Shown piece after piece: positions 1-8,151 of a DNA stretch of 25,273 nt. The notes beneath the pieces are model-generated. The model saw nothing but the letters and a program-made list of their open reading frames with translations, had not been told where the DNA came from and searched no databases. Position numbers and translations under genes: made by a program. Position 1 is the first letter of the stretch. Each line of letters starts with the position of its first letter. The stretch covers positions 1 to 25,273 of the forward strand of contig JAITKS010000162.1 of the NCBI GenBank assembly GCA_031278315.1. Reading direction: 5' to 3'. Source of the stretch: Planctomycetaceae bacterium. GTDB lineage: Bacteria; Planctomycetota; Planctomycetia; Pirellulales; Thermoguttaceae.

Positions 1-324
1 TTCGTTTTAAACTAAAATCGTCCTGCAAGGGCGATCGGATATTTGGATCAATATGGTTAATTGTCTGAACTATGATTTTTGTGATTTGTATGATTGAAAT
101 GATTTTTTAAAACACGAAACACACGAAATTACACAAAAAAACAAAACCTCATTACCTTATTATTGAAAGATGATTTTTTAATAAGGTAATAAGGTTGGTG
201 TGGTGCGGCGGTCTCGTCGGCTACTAAGTTTTTTGGTGAATCGTTTTGTTCGGAAAAATAAGGTGAAAAATAAGGTTGGCTAAAAATAAACTTAAAACCT
301 TTGATAAATTTTACAAAAATTTTT

Positions 325-342
325 GTAATATATCAGCGGAAT
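325..342 (+). repeat. Dispersed GTAATATATCAG motif, copy 1
   Basis: This is one of the clear copies of an intergenic motif with approximate consensus GTAATATATCAGTGGAATTT. Here it reads with AGCGGAAT at the 3' half and is followed directly by the cacagagg tract. The same motif is found in most intergenic gaps of the window. Confidence 0.7.
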
Positions 343-351
343 ATTTTTTTT

Positions 352-388
352 ATTAACCACAGAGGACACAGAGAACACAGAGGAAGAA
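352..388 (+). repeat. Dispersed cacagagg/acacagag tract
   Basis: The tract starts ATTAACCACAGAGG and continues with alternating GACACAGAG/GAACACAGAG units. Near-identical tracts occur at 6851-6889 (plus) and 19049-19080 (minus). All three lie outside genes and the first two sit next to the GTAATATATCAG motif. Confidence 0.75.
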
Positions 389-445
389 TATTTTGTAATT
401 TTAGATTTTAAATTTAAGTGAATTACTAAAAAACATTTTAGCCGA

Positions 446-523
446 CGGGAACGCAGGCGTCCCGCCTGCATCTTTTTTGTACAAAAAACGCCTAAAGATG
501 CGGTCGAGACGACCGCGTTCCCG
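446..523. repeat. Cloverleaf-forming GC-rich repeat
   Basis: A 7-bp outer stem (CGGGAAC 446-452 with GTTCCCG 517-523) closes three perfect inner palindromes: GCAGGCGTCCCGCCTGC (453-469), TTTTTTGTACAAAAAA (473-488) and GCGGTCGAGACGACCGC (500-516). It is markedly more GC-rich than its surroundings. Degenerate relatives that keep parts of this arrangement are at 19708-19782, 19408-19440 and 3355-3375. It has no tRNA hallmarks. Whether it acts as DNA cruciform, RNA or mobile unit cannot be told from sequence. Confidence 0.8.
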
Positions 524-535
524 ATAACAATAATT

Positions 536-554
536 ATTCCACTGATATATTACC
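536..554 (-). repeat. Dispersed GTAATATATCAG motif, minus-strand copy
   Basis: Reads ATTCCACTGATATATTAC on the plus strand, the reverse complement of the motif consensus. It lies between the cloverleaf element and the 3' end of the FecCD permease gene. Confidence 0.7.
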
Positions 555-602
555 TTTCACTAATCACTAACCGCTAATATTGTTTTTTTATTCTTGCTGC
601 CG

Positions 603-1613
603 TTATCTTGATACTTTTTCTGATTTCAATAATAACCACAAGAAAAAAGGACCGCCGATTATATTCGTCGTTACACCTACAGGAATCTGAACAGGATAAA
701 GAATAGAACGGCTTATCATATCACAAACCGATAGAAAAATTGCACCCGCTAGAAATGTAATCGGTACTAAACGCCAATGATTCGTTCCTACAATTAATCT
801 CGAAATATGCGGTGTCATCATACCAACAAAACCAATCGGTCCCGTTACCGAAACAATAACTCCTACTACTACCGAAATTATCACAAATAAAAATAATCTC
901 AACTTTACAACTTCAATTCCTAAAGATTTAGCATGCTCTAATCCCATCGCTAAAATGTTTAATTCACGCGCAAGAAATAATAAAATGACAAATAATATAA
1001 ACACAAACGGAAACATCCGCCAGAAATCCATAATTACAGCATCTTGAAATTCTCCCATAGTCCAATGCAGCAGCCGCAGCGCATTATACGGCGACGAGAT
1101 ATATTGCAAAAAAACAATTAAACTCGCAAAGAAAAAATTCACTGCAACTCCCGCCAGAAGCATCCGCTCCGATGCAATATCACCGCTGCCCGATAACAAA
1201 AGAACAATAAAAGTTGCAAAAATTGCGCCGCAAAACGCACCAATCGACACAGTCGAACTGCCCAAAATTACAAATAACCAACAACCGCTGTAAATTCCGC
1301 TTAACAAAAAACTCAACTGGAATGCAATTGCTGCTCCCAAAGATGCACCGCTGGCTATCCCAAGAGTATAAGGCGTCGCAAGCGGATTGCGAAAAAGAGA
1401 TTGAAAAACTAATCCGCCCATCGCTAATCCGCCGCCGGCTGCCATCGCTACCAATACTCGATTAAAACGAAGAACATAAATCGGTGATAAATCCGAAAAA
1501 GAAAAAAAATAAAATGTCTTGCCTAAAATCGGTAAAACAAATAGTCCGCAAATCAATAACAATATTAGAATCGCTAAAAATATACGATAACAAAAATCAG
1601 AAAGCGGAAACAT
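603..1613 (-). CDS. FecCD/BtuC-family ABC transporter permease
   Basis: This is an integral membrane subunit of an ABC importer for iron-siderophore, haem or cobalamin-type substrates in the inner membrane. The 336-residue length is usual for the family, and several hydrophobic segments span the whole protein. Family hallmarks are the early block MGGLVFQSLFRNPLATPYTL, with the following GIASGASLGA, and the late block GPIGFVGMMTPHISRLIVG followed by the R-Y-P-QIPVGV-TNIIGGPFF end. The start is an ATG, with no clear Shine-Dalgarno sequence. No periplasmic binding protein or FecE/BtuD-type ATPase is adjacent, so the substrate cannot be inferred; partners may lie elsewhere in the genome. The ATPase at 13536-14282 is of the ZnuC class and is not its natural partner. 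The family call is firm, the substrate is not. Confidence 0.93.
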   Translation of the reverse strand: MFPLSDFCYRIFLAILILLLICGLFVLPILGKTFYFFSFSDLSPIYVLRFNRVLVAMAAGGGLAMGGLVFQSLFRNPLATPYTLGIASGASLGAAIAFQLSFLLSGIYSGCWLFVILGSSTVSIGAFCGAIFATFIVLLLSGSGDIASERMLLAGVAVNFFFASLIVFLQYISSPYNALRLLHWTMGEFQDAVIMDFWRMFPFVFILFVILLFLARELNILAMGLEHAKSLGIEVVKLRLFLFVIISVVVGVIVSVTGPIGFVGMMTPHISRLIVGTNHWRLVPITFLAGAIFLSVCDMISRSILYPVQIPVGVTTNIIGGPFFLWLLLKSEKVSR

Positions 1614-1663
1614 ATTTTTTTGTAATAGTCTATTTTGACATTTTTTGTTTTAATTTCTTTAAA

Positions 1664-1722
1664 CAGAAATACACGAAAATAAACGAAAAAATTGAAAAAC
1701 AATTATTCCGCCGAAATATTAC
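1664..1722. repeat. ACACGAAA tract and degenerate GTAATATTTCGG motif
   Basis: Between the permease start and the 3' end of the next gene lies a short ACACGAAAATAAACGAAA tract. It is followed by ATTCCGCCGAAATATTACA (1704-1722), a degenerate minus-strand copy of the dispersed motif that ends 7 bp before the end of the gene at 1730. Confidence 0.5.
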
Positions 1723-1729
1723 ATGTTTT

Positions 1730-2734
1730 CTAATTGTTGCGAGTCGTTGCCGAATTAGTTATCTGACAATTGCCATTGACATATTCCTGCAACAAATGAC
1801 CAAGTAATCCCGAAACAATCAACACCAATCCAACAAATAAAACCGGTACTCCGGGCTGAAAATTTCCTACACCGCCGTTAAATAAATAAAATATACCAAG
1901 AAAAATTCCAACAATACCAATCAAAGATAAACCAAAATTCAATTTTTGTAACAAAATTAACCAAAAAATATTATTATCCGAATCCGGCTTCAATACTTGC
2001 TTTTGATTTTGATTTTGATTTTGATTTTGCATAAATTGAACAGCCGAATCTTGCGAAATAATATTATCTGAATTTACGTTACAATTAAGTTTGTCATTGG
2101 AATTACATTGTAAATTTTGCTGCTGCTGCGGCGTTAAATGATATTCGCTGTTCTGCAAATTTAATGAGTTTATTTGATTTTGAGTTTGTAATAATAAATT
2201 GTCCGATTGCTTATTTCTTGAATAATTCTGCTGCCCGCTTGATTTGTCCGATGTCAATTTCAAATGAGGTTGACTAATATTCGGTACTTGCAATTGACTA
2301 ATACAAATTCGCGCAGATTCAATATTGTCCATAATACGCTTGGCAGAATTTTCAGGACTGTCAAAAGAATCCGCCGCAAAAGAATCTGCTGCAAAATTTG
2401 CGTTGGAATGATTGGAATGAATTGTACTATTTAACGATTTTTGCGGATTAGTTACCGCCGTAGATTGCGGCAGCTTCGGAACAATCGTAACAGATAAATT
2501 TTTCTGATTTTCCGATTGCGCATTCAATGCCGCCTTACGCTGAATAAGTAATAATCTTTCGATTAACTCTTGACGTAATCGTTTTAACTCAAGTGCAGGA
2601 TCGAAAGTATCTATTTCAATTTCAACTTCAACATTAGAACCAGTTCCGTAAGACATACGATGCGAATTCGAACCTGAATTATGTATCGGTTCAGTTGTCG
2701 GCTTGGTATTATACGGAGCTGAATTTTTCATCAT
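1730..2734 (-). CDS. Uncharacterised Q/N-rich protein with C-terminal membrane hairpin
   Basis: I do not recognise a family. The protein has a short acidic region (VEVEIEIDTFDPALELKRL) leading into a predicted helix (RQELIERLLLIQRKAALNAQ). A long low-complexity Q/N/S-rich middle follows, ending in a (QN)n run encoded by hexanucleotide repeats. Two hydrophobic segments are near the C terminus (about IGIVGIFLGIFYLF and VPVLFVGLVLIVSGLLGHLL), separated by a GGVGNFQPG loop, with a short tail after them. This suggests a membrane-anchored protein with a disordered domain on one side. The longest frame begins at a TTG (2749); the ATG at 2734 is preferred, although neither has a clear ribosome-binding site. 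Codon use and frame length make it a plausible real gene. Function is unknown. Confidence 0.65.
   Translation of the reverse strand: MMKNSAPYNTKPTTEPIHNSGSNSHRMSYGTGSNVEVEIEIDTFDPALELKRLRQELIERLLLIQRKAALNAQSENQKNLSVTIVPKLPQSTAVTNPQKSLNSTIHSNHSNANFAADSFAADSFDSPENSAKRIMDNIESARICISQLQVPNISQPHLKLTSDKSSGQQNYSRNKQSDNLLLQTQNQINSLNLQNSEYHLTPQQQQNLQCNSNDKLNCNVNSDNIISQDSAVQFMQNQNQNQNQKQVLKPDSDNNIFWLILLQKLNFGLSLIGIVGIFLGIFYLFNGGVGNFQPGVPVLFVGLVLIVSGLLGHLLQEYVNGNCQITNSATTRNN
1999..2030. repeat. Hexanucleotide array inside coding sequence
   Basis: About five tandem TTTTGA-type hexamers (plus strand) encode the QNQNQNQNQ run of the Q/N-rich membrane protein. As the unit is a multiple of three, slippage would change repeat number without breaking the frame. 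Confidence 0.75.
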
Positions 2735-2916
2735 TTTTGAATTGAGCAAGGTCGAAATAAATGTTGTCCGCTATAATTTCGATAACATAAAAAAACATAA
2801 TAAACAGGCTCAATCTACAAAAGTTACCGAAAATACTACTTGGAACAACTTAAATTTTCAACATTACATTAAAATCATTGTATATTAAATTTGTAACTAA
2901 TTTGCGTCATCGAAAT

Positions 2917-3015
2917 TCACAATACGATACGCATACATTCAAACATTAAAATCGACTGTTCACCGGCAATTTGACTCCTCAAAATATCCAGAAAACTATC
3001 CAAACGGCGCAACAT
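2917..3015 (-). pseudogene. Possible small ORF or gene remnant
   Basis: A 32-residue frame starts with ATG at 3015, with GAAAGAG just upstream as a possible ribosome-binding site. The product begins MLRRLDSFLDILRSQ and ends FECMRIVL. On the other strand a 34-codon open stretch at 3087-3188 (ending FLQLYESYQSVKF) also looks coding-like. Neither is recognised. They may be leftovers of degraded genes or, less likely, a genuine small protein. Confidence 0.25.
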
Positions 3016-3411
3016 CTCTTTCGTTCAATCGACAAACCGCCCGCTAAAACTTTACAAAAGATATTTTTAAACTATTCATACCCTAATTGACGATAAACGA
3101 TACCTTAAAATTTCACATTGATATCAGTCAGGGCAAAATAGATAAATTTTTGCAATTATATGAATCGTATCAGTCGGTGAAATTCTAGGAAAAGTAATAT
3201 ATTAGCGGTTAGCGGTTAGTTCGTATGCGGAAATTAGCACGGATTCTAAAGTTCAAATCACTATGGTTTCAAGTTTTGATTCTTTTAATTTATTATTTAG
3301 AAATCCTGTCAATCCTGCAATCCTGTAATCCTGTCAAAAAACAAAACTAAATATACGGTTCGACCGCGTTCCTTCTAACAATGAATTTTTACATTAGATT
3401 TTTACATTAGA

Positions 3412-3424
3412 TTTTTAGAAATTC
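3412..3424. repeat. Right terminus of a MITE-like element (fragment)
   Basis: TTTTTAGAAATTC is identical to the right terminal repeat of the intact element at 19678-19815. To its left are CGACCGCGTTCCTTCTAACA and a doubled TTTTTACATTAGA, which also match the right half of that element. The left half is missing, so this is a truncated copy. Confidence 0.65.
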
Positions 3425-3621
3425 ACTATATATAAATAATTCACTATATATAACTATGACTGCAACTATGACTGCAAAAATTTCGTTGATCTATTACACA
3501 AAAAAAATTGCGGGTACTTGCGTCAAATATTATTGAGGTGATATACTGTTCGCTCTTTAAAAATCAACACGATTTATTGCGTTTCTACAAATAGTGTATC
3601 TGTAAAAAAATATTTTTTAAG

Positions 3622-3639
3622 ATTCCACTGATAAATTAC
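3622..3639 (-). repeat. Dispersed GTAATATATCAG motif, minus-strand copy upstream of the VWA gene
   Basis: Reads ATTCCACTGATAAATTAC, one base off the reverse complement of the consensus core. It lies about 60 bp before the start of the VWA gene. Confidence 0.6.
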
Positions 3640-3701
3640 AATTTTTCCCCTTACAGAACAATTACAATTTTTCGACAGAAATATTACGTTACGTTAATTA
3701 A

Positions 3702-6700
3702 ATGATTTTTCATCAACCAATCTGGTTTTTACTTTTTTTGCCGTTGGCGTGTATGGTTTACTACTGGCGGATACCTTCACGGTTTCTTGCTGTACTGCGA
3801 ATTTTAATATTGATTTCCGTAGTGCTGGCAATGACCGGATTGACAATAAAATTACCAACCCGCAGCGGAACAGTAATCGTTGTTGCAGATAGAAGCCGTT
3901 CAATGCCGCCGGATTCAGATATTTCCGCCAAACAAGCTATAAATCTTTTGTTGAATCATATTGGAAACGAAGATCGGTTAGGTATAGTTTCGTTTGGTAT
4001 GTTTCCTTTCACGGAGCGGGTTCCAACCGGTAGTTTAGCAGGTGAATTTAATGAATTTCACAATACAGAAAATTTAGACGCTTCAAATCTGCACGACGCA
4101 ATTGATCATGCGTTATCTCTTATTCCGCCTACCGAAAAAAGTAGATTACTTATAATTTCTGATGGACGCTGGACAGGCGACGCTCCTGATCAATTGATTT
4201 CGCGGCTCGTCCAACGCGGTATTCCTGTAGATTATAGACTCATTGAGCGGTCTCATGTCGGCGATGTTGCGATTCTGAATATTGACGCTCCTGAAAAGGT
4301 TCTACCGGGCGAAGTTTTTAAAGTTATTGGAACCGTTTATATTCCAGCAGCACAAAATATTGAGTATGAATTAATGTGCAACGGAGTAAAAGCGGCAAGC
4401 GGGATTCGTTCTATGGATGCCGGCACGAATCAAATTGAGTTCATGTTAAAAGCTGGTACGCCCGGAACGATGCAATGCGACTTAAAAGTAACAAGCATTA
4501 TCGAAAAAGATGATAAAAATGATGACGATAAAAAAGATGATAAGAAATCAAACGGTGTAAATAATATCAATCTTAAAGAAGACGCAACTAATGCGAAAGA
4601 TTCTACTGATTCTAAGGGTTCTACTGAATCTACTGGTACACAAATTCGGTATAAAGGTACGCTTGCCAAAGACCCTGTGCCGGAAAATAATTTTGGCCGC
4701 AAGTTAATTGGAGTTGAAGGTGACAAGCCGTTATTGGTCTTGGTTCCGCAGGTTGTATCTGGTTCGGGCGGAGTTGTATCGGGGTCGAAATTTGCGGAGG
4801 TTTTACGTAATGCGGCGTTGAATGTAGAGGTTTCGGATGGGATAGGTATTTCGTGGTCTCTTGCAACATTGAGTCGTTATTCGGGGATAATTTTTGACAA
4901 TGTTTCGGCGCCGCAAATTGGTTCGCGCAGTATGGAATTAATTCGTGAATGGGTGAAAGAGACAGGAACGGGTTTGATGTTTACGGGCGGTAAGAATGCG
5001 TATGCGCTTGGCGGATATTACAAGTCGCCTTTTGATCCGATTATGCCGGTATCGATGGAAGTTAGAAAGGAGCATCGGAAGTTAGCGGTTGCGGTTGCGG
5101 TTTTGATGGATTGTTCGGGTTCGATGGGAATGACGGTGCCGGGCGGCAAGATAAAAATGGAACTTGCGGATGCCGGTGCAGCGGAGGTACTTAATATTCT
5201 TACGCCGATGGATGAGGTTGCTGTATTTACGTGTGATACGGGAGTTCAAACTATTATTCCGCTTAAGCTGAATACGAATCCTAGAGATGATATTAGGCGT
5301 ATTCTTTCTGTTGGTCCAGGCGGAGGAGGGATATTTGTTTATGTCGGATTGAAAGCGGTAACTGCCGAGTTAGCGAGAGCAACGGCTCAAACCAAGCATG
5401 TTATTCTTTTCACCGATGCAGCGGACACGGAAGAGCCTAAAGAATATGTTACGTTACTTACTGCTTGCAGGGAGGTCGGAATAACGTGTAGTGTGATCGC
5501 TTTGGGAACTCAGATAGATGCAGATGCTGATCTTTGTAAAGACATTGCGAAAGTTGGCGGAGGTAATATCTATTTTACTGAAAAGCCGGAAGAGTTACCG
5601 CTTCTTTTTGCACAAGATACTTTTACTATTTCGCGAAGTACGTTTCTTGAGGATGACACAGCGTTTCATTTCTCAGGCGGAATGTTGACATTATCTAGTA
5701 TAATGTTTAATAATCCGTTGACTTTAGGCGGTTACAATTTATGTTATTTGAAAGACAAAGCGGTTTTATCGGCGGTAACGGATGACGAATATAATGCGCC
5801 GATTATTGCATCGTGGCAGGTTGGGTTAGGGCGTGTTTTATGTTATATGGGGCAAGTTGACGGCAAGTTCACGGGGGCGATTGCGAATTGGGATAATTAC
5901 AATCTTATGTTATCGAGTTTGGGCAGATGGACAGCGGGGAAAACGAATTTATTACCGAACAATATGATGTTGACGCAGACTATTGACAATGGAAGTTGTA
6001 AAATAAAATTGCATCTTGATCCCGAAAGTGAAAATGTGATCGCAATAACGCCGGAGGTTACAATTTTAATTCAGAAGCCGGAAGGTATGACGGAATCACG
6101 TAGAGTTCAATTGAAATGGTTAGAGCCGGATTTATTAGGAACGACGATTCCGTTGGCAGGTGATGAGATAATTCAAGCGACATTATTATTAGAGGACAAT
6201 GGCGGGATAAAAACGTTTTCGTTACCGCCGATATGTATTCCGAATTCTCCAGAGTTTAGACCGCCGGATATTTCGCGGAACGCGGGTGAAATGTTACGTC
6301 AACTTGCAGCAGCAACGGGAGGTGTAGAGAGAATAGAGCTGCCGAGAATTTGGCGTGATATTCCGAAATCGCCGCGTTTTTTCGATTTATCGCCGTGGTT
6401 AATTTATTTTGCAATTTGCGGAATTATTGTTGAAATTTTCCAAAGGCGGACAGGATGGATTACGTCATGGGCGAAACGTATTCTTGCGGGACTGAAAAAC
6501 AGAAAATTATTGAGAGAGAAATATATAAGCAATAAAACGAAAACAGAGTTTGAAAACAATGACAATAATGTTAGTGCGGAGCAAGGCAAATTGTTATCAT
6601 TTTTTCAGCGTTTTAAGTTAAGAAAGAAATCGCGTGAAATAATAAAATTAGAAAATTCTAATTATTCGTCGAGTTTAGAGACGCAACAAACCGTCAATGA

Positions 6701-6818
6701 TTCTGTATCAGAGCAAACAAACCAGTTACAAGATCAATCTGAATCTTCGCAATACGGCGATGTAGTCGACGCAATAAACAAAGCCAAAAAAGCCTCAAAA
6801 CCAAGAATAAAAAAGTAA
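3702..6818 (+). CDS. Membrane-anchored protein with two VWA domains and a glutamine amidotransferase-like domain
   Basis: This is a 1038-residue protein of the large BatA/BatB-like architecture common in Planctomycetota. N-terminal hydrophobic segments (about residues 5-55) precede a first VWA domain with MIDAS motif DRSRS at 63-67. Next come a low-complexity K/D/S/T insert (about 269-315) and a class I glutamine amidotransferase-like fold (about 330-455, including LLVLVPQVV and GLMFTGGKNAYALGGYYKS). A second VWA domain has MIDAS motif DCSGS at 470-474. A C-terminal transmembrane helix (about 895-915) is followed by a charged tail of about 120 residues rich in K, E, N and Q. Such proteins are thought to form metal-dependent contacts at the membrane; the partner is unknown. 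The ATG start puts the membrane segment at the extreme N terminus as expected, though no Shine-Dalgarno is evident. It is transcribed alone. Confidence 0.88.
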   Translation: MIFHQPIWFLLFLPLACMVYYWRIPSRFLAVLRILILISVVLAMTGLTIKLPTRSGTVIVVADRSRSMPPDSDISAKQAINLLLNHIGNEDRLGIVSFGMFPFTERVPTGSLAGEFNEFHNTENLDASNLHDAIDHALSLIPPTEKSRLLIISDGRWTGDAPDQLISRLVQRGIPVDYRLIERSHVGDVAILNIDAPEKVLPGEVFKVIGTVYIPAAQNIEYELMCNGVKAASGIRSMDAGTNQIEFMLKAGTPGTMQCDLKVTSIIEKDDKNDDDKKDDKKSNGVNNINLKEDATNAKDSTDSKGSTESTGTQIRYKGTLAKDPVPENNFGRKLIGVEGDKPLLVLVPQVVSGSGGVVSGSKFAEVLRNAALNVEVSDGIGISWSLATLSRYSGIIFDNVSAPQIGSRSMELIREWVKETGTGLMFTGGKNAYALGGYYKSPFDPIMPVSMEVRKEHRKLAVAVAVLMDCSGSMGMTVPGGKIKMELADAGAAEVLNILTPMDEVAVFTCDTGVQTIIPLKLNTNPRDDIRRILSVGPGGGGIFVYVGLKAVTAELARATAQTKHVILFTDAADTEEPKEYVTLLTACREVGITCSVIALGTQIDADADLCKDIAKVGGGNIYFTEKPEELPLLFAQDTFTISRSTFLEDDTAFHFSGGMLTLSSIMFNNPLTLGGYNLCYLKDKAVLSAVTDDEYNAPIIASWQVGLGRVLCYMGQVDGKFTGAIANWDNYNLMLSSLGRWTAGKTNLLPNNMMLTQTIDNGSCKIKLHLDPESENVIAITPEVTILIQKPEGMTESRRVQLKWLEPDLLGTTIPLAGDEIIQATLLLEDNGGIKTFSLPPICIPNSPEFRPPDISRNAGEMLRQLAAATGGVERIELPRIWRDIPKSPRFFDLSPWLIYFAICGIIVEIFQRRTGWITSWAKRILAGLKNRKLLREKYISNKTKTEFENNDNNVSAEQGKLLSFFQRFKLRKKSREIIKLENSNYSSSLETQQTVNDSVSEQTNQLQDQSESSQYGDVVDAINKAKKASKPRIKK

Positions 6819-6850
6819 AATGTAAGATAATACATCAAGTAAAATTTTTT

Positions 6851-6909
6851 ATTAACCGCAGAGAACACAGAGGACACAGAGAAAGAAAATTATTTCACTG
6901 ATATATTAC
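6851..6909. repeat. cacagagg tract plus minus-strand GTAATATATCAG motif
   Basis: ATTAACCGCAGAGAACACAG and following acacagag units (6851-6889) abut a motif copy reading TTTCACTGATATATTACT (6892-6909). The combination fills the gap between two convergent gene ends and repeats the pairing of the same two modules seen at 325-388, although in the other relative orientation. Confidence 0.7.
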
Positions 6910-6915
6910 TAATAG

Positions 6916-7788
6916 TTAAAACCATAGAATGAGTCTGCCGTCTAACATGTTTGGCATTCGGCGGGTAACAGTGTCTGATATTTCTTTGTCAGCATATCGT
7001 GCGCTGAAATGCGACACAATTACAGCCTTATTATTGAAATTTTTTTGCCTCTTAACGATGTCATCTAAATGAATATGTCCATACTTGTGGATTTTATCAC
7101 TTTGATGCCGCCTCGCTACAAACGACATTTCCATTATTAAAATTTCTGCGTCATACATTCCCGGCGTTTCGTCCAAAGCACGTACAGTACTGTCGCCTAG
7201 ATATGCAATTTTCGGTATTCTCCATTCACGCGAAACTTCAACCCCCGATAAGGCTAGGTCTCTTATTTCATTTCCGCTCAAAGAAGAATATTCTTCCCTT
7301 AATTTTTTTCGCCGCTCCCAGACAATATATCCGACCGACGGAATAGAATGAAAAGTCGGCACGACAGAAATAACAAGCTCCCGCGAAATTATAAACTCGT
7401 CGCCTGCATTAACACCAATTAACTCACACGGTAACGCACCATAATCAAGCCGCGAATATGCGGCTAACAGATTTCTAACATTGCTAACAGCCTCCGACGG
7501 TAAATAAATCACCGGCGGAACCATACGCATCATCCGGCGTCTTGCAACATAAGCCGGTAACGATAATATATGATCCATGTGCGTATGAGATAAACATATT
7601 CGAGGTAATCCCATAAATGACCACGGCTGCGATCCGACATCAAAACCAATTTTCAACTCCGGTATCCGCCAATAAGTTTGAACCGCCGCTCGCGAAAATC
7701 CCTCTATCGTAAGATTGCCTATTACCATCTGACGCGGAATATGATCCCGCAATGTCTGTATTTCAAATACTTCATCAAATACTTCCAT
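6916..7788 (-). CDS. Metallo-beta-lactamase-fold hydrolase, RNase Z-like
   Basis: This 290-residue protein belongs to the metallo-beta-lactamase superfamily. The signature HTHMDH is at residues 68-73 in the context LPRICLSHTHMDHILSLPAY, resembling the short RNase Z (tRNA 3' processing endonuclease) branch also found in plants. Further probable metal ligands are H147 (PTFHSIPSVGY), D199 (AYLGDST), H238/H240 (KYGHIHLDD) and H260 (VIVSHFSARY), spaced as in RNase Z. All are present, so a dinuclear zinc enzyme is likely. The exact substrate (tRNA precursor or other phosphodiester) is inferred, not shown. ATG start; no neighbour in the same unit. Confidence 0.82.
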   Translation of the reverse strand: MEVFDEVFEIQTLRDHIPRQMVIGNLTIEGFSRAAVQTYWRIPELKIGFDVGSQPWSFMGLPRICLSHTHMDHILSLPAYVARRRMMRMVPPVIYLPSEAVSNVRNLLAAYSRLDYGALPCELIGVNAGDEFIISRELVISVVPTFHSIPSVGYIVWERRKKLREEYSSLSGNEIRDLALSGVEVSREWRIPKIAYLGDSTVRALDETPGMYDAEILIMEMSFVARRHQSDKIHKYGHIHLDDIVKRQKNFNNKAVIVSHFSARYADKEISDTVTRRMPNMLDGRLILWF

Positions 7789-8151
7789 CTATAAAAATTT
7801 AACCTCATCAATTATCAATTATTGCCAAAATTCATAACACAATACGAAATATACAACTCGTACTATAATTTTCAATATTTGTTTTTAAACATGTATTCAT
7901 TAAAATCGCCCTAAAAAAGCAGCAGGAAATAAAGACACAATTATTAGTAGTTAGTAGTTAATTCATATACGGAAATTAGTACCGGCTTTAAGGTCGAATC
8001 ACTAATCACTATTATTCCGATTGCCCTTTCAAGGCTGGTTTGATTAATACTAAAAATTACTACATATAACAATGCCTTCAAAAATTACGCTGAAATATTA
8101 CCAATTGTTTTCTCTACGCTTAATAGAATAGACAAGACAATCAGTTGCGAT
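7789..8151. other. Intergenic repeat cluster
   Basis: No gene seen. A module beginning TTTGTTTTTAAACATGTATT (7879 onward) and its distal part GGCTGGTTTGATTAATACTA (8033 onward) are separated by a degenerate copy of the TTAGTAG/TTCGCATGCGG module (about 7943-8012). The same proximal and distal parts lie much closer together at 9795-9912, so one module may have inserted into another. A degenerate GCTGAAATATTACC motif follows at 8089-8102. Confidence 0.65.

Larger units (their letters stand above)
1..602. other. Gene-free, repeat-filled region
   Basis: No convincing coding sequence is seen on either strand. From left to right it holds a fragment of the AAGGGCGATCGG module (about 25-40), an ACACGAAA-type tract (111-137), two segments of an AACCTTATT-rich module in minus orientation (146-197 and 256-312), one copy of the GTAATATATCAG motif (325-342), a cacagagg/acacagag tract (352-388), a GC-rich cloverleaf element (446-523), a second GTAATATATCAG motif on the minus strand (536-554) and a short TAACCGCTAA piece (561-580). 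The region lies 3' of the FecCD permease, which is transcribed leftward, so no partner gene of that transporter follows within the window. Confidence 0.75.
2735..3701. other. Long gene-poor region with repeats and possible gene remnants
   Basis: No full gene is seen. Bases 2890-3190 look like decayed coding sequence, with short coding-like frames on both strands. Further right are a GTAATATATTAG/TTAGCGG junction with a degenerate copy of the TTCGCATGCGG module (about 3194-3265), a run of AATCCTGTCAATCCTGCAA units (about 3301-3337), a MITE right-end fragment (about 3338-3424), a direct repeat TTCACTATATATAA (3422-3453), and a minus-strand GTAATTTATCAG-like motif (3622-3639). The VWA gene promoter should lie somewhere in the last 100 bp but no clear box stands out. 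Confidence 0.6.

Noticed and set aside
446..523. tRNA-like cloverleaf
   Set aside because: Three arms are present but none of the invariant tRNA positions, anticodon loop size or T-loop sequence; the stems have 3-4-nt or shorter loops.
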